Source: Amyloporia xantha (Eukaryota; Basidiomycota; Agaricomycetes; Polyporales; Adustoporiaceae). Taken from it: a DNA stretch of 64,000 nt. This document shows positions 1 through 10,181 of the stretch, piece after piece (the stretch's first letter is position 1; each line of letters starts with the position of its first letter). The position numbers and the translations under genes were made by a program. The notes beneath the pieces were generated by a model that worked only from the letters and a program-made list of their open reading frames with translations, had not been told where the DNA came from and searched no databases. The stretch is from NCBI GenBank assembly GCA_036971615.1, contig JAYKKR010000017.1, positions 186,001-250,000 of the forward strand. Reading direction: 5' to 3'.

Positions 1-1305
1 TATTTCTGAATGAGAATGTGGCGCATATGGATCCTATGTGACGCGGCTTGTTCGCCGCTCGCGGTTATTCGACAAGATGAAGGAACATGCGCGCCGTACC
101 GTGTTAGCCTGACAGGAACAACTTACCCATCGTCCTCCCGCGAACGCAGGCTATTTTCGGTGGTAGTCTCTGTCAATTAACAGACACTATCGGCGCCTCG
201 CTTACTTTATGCCTAGAGTTGTATCCTGCGAGCGGAAGAAGATTTGAGGCGTCCATGTATGCTAAGTGAACATCTACTCACGTGCTTTTGTACATAAAAA
301 TGGTCTTGCGGCGTCGGGCGAAATACACTGGGAGCGATCGCGTCCGATTTGTTTGTCCCGCATCAGCTTAACGGGCAATGTGAACGTACAGCTAACGAGA
401 TGGATCTAAGCAGCCTGTCCTGTGGCGCCTTCGATATATTGAGACTGCATTCACCCACTCTTGCCACTATCGAGCACAGCGGTGTTGAGTAGCCTCGCGA
501 GTGAGTCTCGTATTGCCGGAATACCTTGTGGACATGCATTCCACGAGAATGTCCACGCAGCGAGTACCTTGATAACAAGATATAAGTCGCACTAGCAGTA
601 GCCGATCGAACGTAGACCCACTGGTTACGATAAGTGCCCACTAAGGAGACAGCCGTCAGACCGTCAACGATTATGCCTGGTCCATGGCTTACGATCAAAT
701 TTCCCCATTGAGGCCCCGTACACCGGTTCGTTTGCGGTGAGCATATGCACAGAGCTATCGTGCCTACCATAGCAGTCCGCTGCTTGGCTACAAGGAGCGG
801 AACATCTGAGGTCTGGCGACGAGTACGACTGTAATAAAGAAGGATGTGCCTGCTATTCTGAGTGGACACAGGACTGAAGGGGTAGACTGAAAGGAGATTG
901 AAAACGGATCTAAAGGGAACGGAATGCAATGCAGTAGACGTCAGTTGACGAACGAAGGTGACATAGTTTCAATTTCTAAGCGGTTGCACTGCGGCAGACC
1001 GATATTGCGTGGACGCACTCAGGACTGGCCGACGACCGAAGCGGAGGGAGATTAACGCACGCAAGGATTGGGCACTTGGCGAGAGAGCAGGTCAAGTCAT
1101 GCAGGCGAACATAGCGAGAGGTCGTTGTCGTCCTCAGACCTCAGGCAGTCGGAGGCTCAAATCGACCGGTGCCTCGTGTCCACCAGGCGGAATTAGGCGC
1201 TCGAGGGCAAGCGGTGCTTGAAACGCGCGTACACGACGACTTGACTTGCTCCTTACACCAAGGCGTACTATCTCTCACCCAATATCGCTTTCGAATTCTG
1301 TATCC
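1..1305. other. Upstream region without a recognised gene
   Basis: Nothing recognisable is seen before the NLR start. A 188-codon minus-strand open frame at 363-929 has no family motif, no splice context and mixed composition, so it is not called as a gene. The last ~300 bases should hold the NLR promoter, but no clear TATA box is visible. Confidence 0.5.
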
Positions 1306-4300
1306 ATGGCTGGACAAGAACAACCTTTCGAACGTCCGACCAAATTCCTCGATCGGCTCGGAATTACCTCTCGAACTGCACGACGAGGTCGATCTCTCGG
1401 CCCCTCGCGCGGGCGGGAGGCCATCGTAGACCCATCCGCTACATCGGCTGCTCCAATCACTCCGTCTGGGACCTCCACTCGCGCCTCTAATCCCTCTCGT
1501 CTTGCGATCACCAATCCGTTCAGGAGTGGGCACCACGATTCACGTAGCCAATCCGAATCATCCAGGCCCGACCCATCCGCGACGTCTACTGAATCGTCCC
1601 CCAAAATCGTACCCTCAGAACACCCCTCTCGCGGCGCTCGGTTCAAAGGACGCATCCAGGACATCCTTCACCTTGGTCATCACAGTTCTGTGCCGCCTAC
1701 ACCGGGAGCGACGGGAGACATATCGGTGACACCGAGCCAATCGACCACCCATCTCGGAACGCCAGAGCGCGGATCTACCCCTCGGGACCTGGCCGCATCT
1801 CTAGATCAGAGCGGAGCGTCCGCGGAGCAATTGACTCAAGACCAAATCCACTCGCTCATATTCCCTGTAACTCCCAGTCACGGTGTGCTGATGGATTCAC
1901 TCGCCGATGGCCTGAAAATAATCGAGAAGTTTTCCGAGCCGGTGAAACCCTTGCAGATTGCTGTCAATGCTGCTTCCATTGTTGTGGAGCGCATTCAGGT
2001 AGGGAAATGAATATCTAATCAATTATCTGTACTCATCTAGTTTTCCAACAGAAAACAAGGGATGCCAGTGCTGACTTCAACCAACTCTCCACCACTCTTA
2101 TAGCTCTCAGTGAAGCTCTCAAGTCTCACTCTGATGCCTTGCCGACTGGTATAAATGATTGTTTGAAAAAATTGTCAGAGTCAGTACTTGTAACAGTTTA
2201 ACAGTGACCAAATAACTGAAAAATGGCAAATTAGTGCAATTGAAGATAAGATAGAAGACATCAAGAGTAAACAAGACCGTGGCTTCCTCAAGCGAGCCTT
2301 CACTGCAACTGGTGATGTGCAAGATGTTATACGTGACTTTAGGGGAATAGATAATGCAATGAAAGTTTTCATGGTAAGGATCATTCCCTCTTTGGGGCAC
2401 AGAAAATCTCATGAGCTCATTACTTATAGACAGACATATCACTGGCCACTCATGCTGCTGTCATCAAAAATTTGAATCATAGTATGTACCACCTACTATG
2501 TCATGTGCCATTTACTAATGTGATCAATAGCCATGCTTGCCAAATTACAATGTGTTGAAGGGTCAGAAGCTGGCCATGGGGGTCGTGCAAAATGCATGGA
2601 AGACACTCGAGTTGGACTGCTGAAGGATATTCAGTCATGGGCAACTGACTCATCCAGTCAACCAGTTTTCTGGCTCAATGGAATGGCTGGTACAGGCAAA
2701 ACAACAGTCACAGAGACTTTTGCACTTTGGTTGAAGGAGCATGGTTTACTTGGGGCCAGCTTTTTCTGTTCCAGAAACTCTGCAGACCTCAGCAATGTCC
2801 AAAAGATTTTGCCTTCTCTGGCTCATGGTTTTGCCCATACCACACAAGGCTTTCAGGCATCTCTCATCACAGCAATTGAAACCAATTCAGATCTCATTCA
2901 TCTTTCCCTCAGTGATCAGTTCTCCTCTCTTATATTGGAACCTGCGAAGCATGCATCTAAGACCAATCCAATGACACAGCTTGTCATTGTGATTGATGCT
3001 CTTGATGAATGTGAAAATGCAGACTCAATCAAGGACTTGTTGGGCATCTTTTTGCAAAATGCAGCCAGTCTTCCTTTCAAAATTTTTGTTGCAAGCCGCC
3101 CAGAATCTCGGATTCAAGATGTTTTCTTGGATGACCCCCACCACTACCACCATATTCTTAAGCTTCATGAAGTCACAGATGTTGTTGCAGACATCAGGAC
3201 ATACATGAGCACCCAGCTAGGCAACATACAACAGCTCAGAAGTCCAGATGATCAATGGCCTTCTCAGGAAGTTGAAACCCTAATCAAACAGGCTGGCAAT
3301 CTGTTCATTTATGCTTCGACACTTTGCAAGTACATAAATGATCCTGATGTTGATCCTCATGAAAGGATCCAAACCCTGGCTACCTCCACCTCTCAAAAGT
3401 CAACTCAACCCATTGATGAAATCTATGCACATATCCTGAGTGCTGTCTTCAATAGACTGGAGGATCATGAGGCCTCGAAGAGGACTGACATCCTCAAATC
3501 TATTGTCTGTGCATATGAGCCACTATCTATAAGTGGTCATGCAAAACTGCTGGGCATGGAGGAGAGTTATGTCTCCAGGTCTTTGAGAGGTTTTCACTCT
3601 GTCATACAAGTCCCAGATGGTGGTCCTAGCAAGGTCATCTCATTATATCATGCCTCCTTCTCCGACTACTTGACAGATGCCAAGCGATCTAAAGACCAGC
3701 CATGGGCTATAAACATAGCAGATGCACATCGGCACCTCACAGAGAAATGTCTCCATATAATGGCAAAAGAGTTGCACTTCAACATCACCCAAGTGCCTAG
3801 TTCCCACTACAGCAATGAAGAACAGAAATCATCTATCAAAGTTCCTGGACATATAGTGTATCCATGCCTATACTGGGCCAATCATTTGCTGGCTTCATCA
3901 AACCAGCATCAATTTCTTGCAAAAGTGAAGGAGTTACTATCCAAAAAATTCTTATATTGGCTAGAGGTGATGAGTGTTCTGGGGAAAATAGATCATGCAA
4001 CTAGTATGCTGAGAAGTATCATTAGGGTGAGTCAGACTCACATGCTATATTGCCAATTCTGAAATGTTTCATCAGTTGTCAGAGGCCTGTGAAGAATTAG
4101 CAAAGTGGATAGTTGCTTGCAGTAGGTTCATGATAAAGTATCATGAACCAATACAGCACAGTGCTCCTCACATCTATCTATCTGCTCTACCATGGACAAC
4201 CTCAGGATCACTCATGTGGCATCATATCCAACAATTCCCTAAAACCCTGACATATAAATCATCAGCATCCATCATAGATGAGGTGCTTCCAATTCTGGTG

Positions 4301-6388
4301 TTGAGGGGCCATACAAAGAATGTCAACTCTGTTGCCTTTTGTCCAGATGGCAAACAGGTTGTCTCTGGAGCTTGGGACAAAACCATTCGAGTGTGGGATG
4401 CTCAGACAGGCAATCCCATTGGCCAGCCACTGGAGGGTCACACAGAGGTGGTCACCTCTGTTGCCTTCTCCCCAGATGGAAAGCAGATTGTCTCTGGCTC
4501 TGGTGACAACACAATTCGAGTGTGGGATGCTCAGACTGGAAATATTATTGGCCAGCCACTGAAGGGTCACACAAGGGGGGTCACCTCTGTTGCCTTCTCC
4601 CCAGATGGAAAGCAGATTGTCTCTGGAGCTTGGGACAAAACAATTCGAGTGTGGGATGCTCAGACTGGAAATATCATTGGCCAGCCACTGGAGGGTCACA
4701 CAGAGTGGGTCACCTCTGTTGCCTTCTCCCCAGATGGAAAGCAGATTGTCTCTGGCTCTGATGACTACACACATTCGAGTGTGGGATGCTCAGACTGGAA
4801 ATCTCATTGGCCAGCCACTGGAGGGTCACACAGAGTGGGTCACCTCTGTTGCCTTCTCCCCAGATGGAAAGCAGATTGTCTCTGGCTCTGATGACTACAC
4901 AATTCGAGTGTGGGATGCTCAGACTGGAAATGTTATTGGCCAGCCACTGGAGGGTCACACAGAGTGGGTCACCTCTGTTGCCTTCTCCCCAGATGGAAAG
5001 CAGATTGTCTCTGGCTCTGGTGACAACACAATTCAAGTGTGGGATGCTCAGACTGGAAATATTATTGGCCAGCCACTGGAGGGTCACACAGAGTGGGTCA
5101 CCTCTGTTGCCTTCTCCCCAGATGGAAAGCAGATTGTCTCTGGCTCTGGTGACAACACAATTCGAGTGTGGGATGCTCAGACTGGAAATATTATTGGCCA
5201 GCCACTGAAGGGTCACACAAGGGGGGTCGCCTCTGTTGCCTTCTCCCCAGATGGAAAGCAGATTGTCTCTGGCTCTGATGACTACACAATTCGAGTGTGG
5301 GATGCTCAGACTGGAAATGTTATTGGCCAGCCACTGGAGGGTCACACAGAGTGGGTCACCTCTGTTGCCTTCTCCCCAGATGGAAAGCAGATTGTCTCTG
5401 GCTCTGGTGACAACACAATTCGAGTGTGGGATGCTCAGACTGGAAATATTATTGGCCAGCCACTGAAGGGTCACACAAGGGGGGTCACCTCTGTTGCCTT
5501 CTCCCCAGATGGAAAGCAGATTGTCTCTGGCTCTGGTGACAACACAATTCGAGTGTGGGATGCTCAGACTGGAAATATTATTGGCCAGCCACTGGAGGGT
5601 CACACAGAGGTGGTCACCTCTGTTGCCTTCTCCCCAGATGGAAAGCAGATTGTCTTTGGCTCTGCTGACAACACAATTCAAGTGTGGGATGCTCAGACTG
5701 GAAATATCATTGGCCAGCCACTGGATGGTCACACAAGGGGGGTCACCTCTGTTGCCTTCTCCCCAGATGGAAAGCAGATTGTCTCTGGCTCTGGTGACAA
5801 CACAATTCGAGTGTGGGATGCTCAGACTGGAAATATTATTGGCCAGCCACTGGAGAGTCACACAAGGGGGGTCACCTCTGTTGCCTTCTCCCCAGATGGA
5901 AAGCAGATTGTCTCTGGAGCTTGGGACAAAACAATTCGAGTGTGGGATGTTCAGACAGGAAACATCACTTATCAGCCACTGAAGAGCCGTACAGATATGG
6001 GCACTGTTCCTGCCTTCTCCTCAGAAGGCAAGCCAATTATCCTGTCTCTTTACTCAGTCACTCCTCACTGATTCAGATATCCCCAGTTGCTCAGAGTATA
6101 TCAACCCAATTCTCTGCATTCCCAAACACTTTGTGGTCTACTTTGTCTTCATGTGCTACTGATGGTAACCATGGTGGGCCAATTTTGAGCTGGAATGATG
6201 CTGGTTGGATAATTGGCCCAAATGATGAGCTTATCTTCTGGGTTCCTGCTGATATTAGGAAGGGGCTCATATGGCCACACTGCAAAACAATTTGCAGTGT
6301 TCCATTCACTGTGGAAGTAGATTTAGCCAACTTTGTCCATGGAGAACAATGGGATCATTGCTATGTCTCCTGTCCAGCTACAGAGTAG
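1306..6388 (+). CDS. NACHT-WD40 NLR-type STAND protein (NWD), with a frameshift in the WD40 array
   Basis: Intracellular signal-transducing NTPase of the fungal NLR class; such proteins act in non-self recognition and regulated cell death. The start at 1306 (MAGQEQPFER) has a good context (tatccATGG). A Ser/Pro/Thr-rich exon (1306-1998) is followed by helical segments (2052-2179, 2235-2373, 2430-2481) resembling the HeLo/MLKL-like bundles common in agaricomycete NLRs (inference). The NACHT domain lies in 2531-4026: Walker A GMAGTGKTT at ~2683-2709 and Walker B VIVIDALDECE at ~2983-3015. Introns read at 1999-2051, 2180-2234, 2374-2429, 2482-2530 and 4027-4075. Thirteen WD40 repeats (4301-5978) and a degenerate fourteenth precede the conserved tail (GWIIGPNDELIFWVP, DLANFVHG) ending at the TAG at 6388. 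One extra base in repeat 4 (~4772) breaks the frame. The tail lies in another frame, reachable through an intron (best guess 5989-6086) or a second indel. Family is secure; integrity is not. Confidence 0.85.
4301..5978 (+). repeat. Thirteen near-identical 129-bp WD40 repeats
   Basis: Thirteen head-to-tail units of 129 bp (43 codons), each of the form L-x-GHT-xx-V-x-SVAFSPDGKQIVSG-xx-D-x-TI-x-VWDAQTGN-x-IGQP. The period is exact: unit 1 starts at 4301 and the degenerate unit 14 at 5979, which is 13 x 129 plus one inserted base. Variation is concentrated at a few codons: E/K/D after the first Leu, EW/RG/EV after GHT, SG/SD/AW/SA before the Asp, N/Y/K after it, R/Q before VWD, and I/V/L/P after GN. 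Fourteen units would suit two seven-bladed propellers. The pattern resembles the concerted evolution with diversifying sites known from HET-E/NWD proteins. Confidence 0.95.
4764..4776 (+). other. One-base insertion (frameshift) in WD40 repeat 4
   Basis: Sister repeats read gactacacaattcgag; here it reads gactacacacattcgag, one base longer. The upstream frame then runs out of the WD40 sense and stops at 4891, while the other frame carries repeats 5-13. It is either a real null allele or a base-call error in a repeat array, which are easily misassembled. Confidence 0.85.
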
Positions 6389-7183
6389 ATGTATGTTTAC
6401 AGACTTCCGTGCACATCTCATGATTTGTTCTGTAACTTCTCATTAATTTAGTGGTGTTTTCACAACTTGTCACTATTTACTTGCATCTCTCACTCCCTTA
6501 GAAGTAGGACCTCTAGGCAGTCATGGCTACATCCACTTGAAAATAGAATGGATTGAGATATAGCAAGACTAAATGCATGGGCAAAAGCCCAATGGTCTAT
6601 ACATCACATCAAGAAGAAAAATGGCAATTGCAATAGGCATGAAGCTGTGATAGATAGTAGAACAGTCATATAAAGGTAACAGATCTGATACAATATACCA
6701 CATATAACCAAATGAGGACGTGAGTGAAGCAACTGGGAATTTGAGAGTGATGGTATGAAAAGGTATTCAGGAGTTGAGGGGCCCGGCATTGACCGGTAAG
6801 TATAATGCATGAGTGATCGTTATGGCTCAATAGCGAGCCGGCGCGATACCTCACGGGGCGATGTCGGGGATGGTGTTGCACGTTATGAGGACGCGCGCAT
6901 AATAGCTCGCTCGCATCGGCTCTCCGCAGGGGCAAGTGTGCATTGGTTGAGTTCTGCGCTGGAAATGCCGAGTTCAGCGGTTGCAGACACCGGCGGGTGG
7001 GCGGGCGTGATAGACCGAAGGCAATCGGACGTGGAGTGTGCCGGTCTAGTTTGTAGTCTATTGCGGAGGAAAGCGCGGAATCCGTAGGTGTCGCTTGTGG
7101 CGCGGTCTCTCACATAGATGGGGTAATAAATCGCGAGTGGGTATAATGAGAGTTGGGAGCCCAATCCGAGCGACGACTGCAGG
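6389..7183. other. Intergenic region between convergent NLR and G-alpha genes
   Basis: Both genes end into this ~0.8-kb stretch, so it should hold two 3' UTRs and terminators. It is AT-rich next to the NLR and GC-richer next to the G-alpha gene. No coding features or repeats are recognised. Confidence 0.5.
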
Positions 7184-10181
7184 TCACAAGAGCTTCGATT
7201 GGCGGAGATGTTCGCGTATGACCATATCTCGTACTGTTGTATGGTTAAAGAGGATGCGCGATCAATTGAGGGAGACGGCGAAGAAAGGGCACCGCAACGT
7301 ACCACTTGCAATGATACCACCCGTCGTCTTAGTATCCTGTTTCGGGTAGGCGAAGTCAGATAACGACGACAGACTCACGCCTTCCCATACTGACCGTCAC
7401 CGAAGTACAGAAACTATAGAACTTGCGAGGGATAGGCGAATACTCTCGATGTATCGCATTGAACTTGCTCCGGAAGTCTATATGGCACTGATCAACGCCC
7501 GTCTCATAGTAATTTGATATCACTGAAGTCACCGCCTCAGATGCGATACTCACACTTCTCCGCTGTCTCCGAGTCATTCGCCCTCTCCCCGAAACTTCTT
7601 ACGTACTTCGCAAGCCTGACTCCTGAGGCGAGCTTCGCAGCTAGGATGTCACACTTATTCAGGAAAAGAACAAGGTTCACGCGAGCGAGCAGCTTGTTTC
7701 CGCAGACAGACTTCCAGAGCAAAGCGCTATCTTCCTGTGGGTGGAATAAGCCAATCTGCATCCTATAGGAGAAAAAAGGATGGACATAGATGGATCATAA
7801 ACCTACCAGGCGGTTAACACTTTTGTCCTCCGCTAGCGTCTGGTCGAACCCAGATATAGGCGCAAGGAAGATGATCGCTGCGAAGGGGCAGTGTTCAGCT
7901 CGTGTATTCACGGACCGCTAGATTAACAGAACTCACCCTCGACTGGACACACGAAACACGGGAGCATCGTCATTAGCTATCATCTACATTCCACCCGCCG
8001 CCACCCGTTGAAACCCACGCACCGTCGTCAAAGAATGGCACCCACGTCTCTTTGAACCGCCCACGCCCACGTCGACACATCACCCAGAATCATGAGTCAG
8101 CACACCGTACATACGCACCGTTACGCTGAATAGGCACTCACGACGCTACGTAGGAGAGGGCGATAGAACACTGTCAGAAGCCCGAAAGGAACGACGACCC
8201 GAACACACGCACCTGACTCCTGGATCCACCGACGTCAATGATCCGCCACTGTGTCCCACTCTCGGAGCCCGCTTCCATCTCGAAACGGTACTCGGATACT
8301 CCGACTGTCTTCAATCGCGCCTTGAGCACGTCGTCTATGGTTCGCATACCCGCGTGGATGGGCATACACGAGGAAGTGAAGCATCATGGGACACCGAATG
8401 CACAAGAAGAACATCAGAAAGATGTGAGTAAGGCAAATCGATAGTGAGTCGGCGTATGCTGTAAAAAGATGGAAACAACTTACCGTCCGATGGTTGGTAC
8501 TGCGGCTGCGCGATGCGGTCCACGTCATCCAGAAAGCTACGAGCGGGAAAACGACCTGGTCAGCGTCTGCATAATTCTCGCCATCGCAGCCTCGTCGTCC
8601 CGTCCTTGCATCCTTGCATCCTTCACGTCCGCCCCTCCCTTCCTCCACCCTTGGTCCAATCATCTACTCACAGCCCAAAGAGAGAACACTCACAATCCCG
8701 GACACTCCTCCAGCCTAATCTTCCTCCTCTTCAATATTGTCCTCACCACGGGGTCGCGCCAGAGCGCCATCAAATCTGCGCGGCACGACACCAGCAGCGC
8801 CTGCACCTCCTCCGCGATCTCGCGCCCCGCCCCAAGCGCACTCAGCTCGCTCCCAGAGGTGTTGATCGCCACGCCGGGCGGGGACGAGGCGGACGTGAGA
8901 CGCGTCGCGCGCTTCCACGTGCCCGGACGCACGAACACCTCGCCGGCGGAGTACGCCGCCGTGCTCCCGCTCGTGTTCATGTTCGCGTCCGAATACGAGT
9001 CCGCGCGACCATGGCCGTTTGCATACCCGTTGGCATGCGCGTGCCCCTGCCCGTACCCGTTCGCACGCCCCGCGTTCCCATTCGGCGGAGCGGACTGCGT
9101 AGGAAAATACGGAGCGTCCTCGCTCGGGGGCACGAGCGCGGCGATGAGGCGCGCTTCTGCGAGCTGCAGCGGCGCGAGGCGCGTACGGAGGGCGACAAGG
9201 TGCGGGGGCAGCAGCGAGGGGAGCGAGTTGCCCGAAGGGCGAAGGATAGTTCGATGCTGACGCCGAACCTGAGCCCGAGTCTGTGTCCGCGTCCGAGTCG
9301 CTGTGGATGGTCGCTGTCCGCTGCGAGCGCTGCGACTTCACGGACGCGTACTGGGCATGTGCGTGACGGTATGTGACCTCATGGTCTTGCGGGCCGAAGT
9401 CAAACGCGAGCGCAGGGGCGAGGGCTAGAGGCGGTGGGGAGGGGAGCTCGTGTGGGCGGACGTCTGCGAGAGCGGAAATGATGGTGTGGACGGAGCGGAG
9501 AAGGTTGAGCTGGATGATAGCGTGCCAGAGTGTACGCTCGGCACGAAAAGCGGAGGGCGCATAGAGCCGTTGGAATTCTGTGCGCGGGGAGAGAGATTAG
9601 AGTCGACAATACAGTTGAGAATGAAAGGAATCCGTAGAGAAGGACCCAAATTTAGAACTCGAAATGTGATGCATATGGCAAGCCATAAAATGTAGGTGTC
9701 ATGCGAATAGGACGCGGATCCTATCCAGAGTATGCCCTACTAAGAAAGTCTCCAGCATCAGCGCATCGCGGATCTGTTCGACGCTATCAGAATATGCCGC
9801 CGAAATTGTCACCACAATGGGTCCATCTCTACGGTCTGATAAATAGGAAATACGCACGGCGGAGAGTTGTAGATTTGCCTATACGTCAAGAATAATAGCA
9901 TACATCCGCGAAAAGTCAGAAACGCATCCGGGGAGTCCGCAGCGGCAACATAAGAGTATACACGCACCTGACTCACTCTGCCCTAGGAGCAGGAGCCGCA
10001 CGACGCGCATCTTCTTGCGCTGAAGCCTGTCCTGACGTATGCTCTCGTCAATGGCCTGGCTAATACGGCGTGCCTCATCCTCAGCGGCGACGCGGAAGGC
10101 CTTCTCTTCGGGTGTCTCGTCAATGGGCGGGCGGAGGACCGCTTCGAGCGGGTCGTGGTCTGTGGGTTCGCGTCCAGGCAT
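7184..10181 (-). CDS. Divergent heterotrimeric G-protein alpha subunit
   Basis: GTP-binding signalling subunit acting at the inner face of the plasma membrane. Starting at MPGREPTDHD (10181), a 72-residue N-terminus leads into the P-loop GQSESGKST (residues 67-75). Later landmarks are QFQRLYAPSAFRAERTLW, a greatly enlarged helical domain with a low-complexity Gly/Asn/Ala/His stretch, switch I DVLKARLKTVGVSEYRF, DVGGSRSQ, IIFLAPISGFDQ, LFLNKCDIL, TSVT-DTKTT and the C-terminus REHLRQSKLL-stop at 7184-7186. Clear splice junctions: exons 10181-9968, 9878-9858 (21 nt), 9577-9342, 9268-8694, 8536-8484, 8334-8213 and several smaller ones; the border just after GGSRSQ is uncertain. Length is about 550 residues against ~355 for classical G-alpha. 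The catalytic Gln of DVGGQ is Ser here. There is no Gly2, so no N-myristoylation. Family certain; signalling competence unknown. Confidence 0.93.
9858..9878 (-). other. 21-nt micro-exon encoding the P-loop Lys-Ser-Thr
   Basis: The previous exon ends in GQSES plus one base of the Gly codon (9968). The exon at 9878-9858 gives GC AAA TCT ACA ACT CTC CGC C, completing Gly and adding K-S-T-T-L-R. The next exon (9577) opens with AATTCCAACGG (Q-F-Q-R). Flanks are canonical: acgtatag before, gtgcgt after. The three pieces rebuild the invariant GKSTTL(K/R)QFQ of G-alpha proteins, so the micro-exon is needed for a working P-loop. Confidence 0.9.

Noticed and set aside
363..929. 188-codon minus-strand open frame upstream of the NLR
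   Set aside because: No motif, no conserved composition, no intron context; length is possible by chance in GC-rich DNA.
4710..5861. 383-codon open frame antisense to the WD40 array, with apparent repeats
   Set aside because: It is the reverse reading of the 129-bp repeats; its periodicity is inherited from the WD40 units and it shows no independent family.
4301..5978. Regular repeats that might suggest a CRISPR-like array
   Set aside because: Units are contiguous coding WD40 repeats without spacers, in a fungal genome.
8715..9376. Overlapping long open frames on both strands (263, 287 and 208 codons)
   Set aside because: They are shadows of the low-complexity helical-domain exon of the G-alpha gene; only the minus-strand frame fitting the splice chain was kept.
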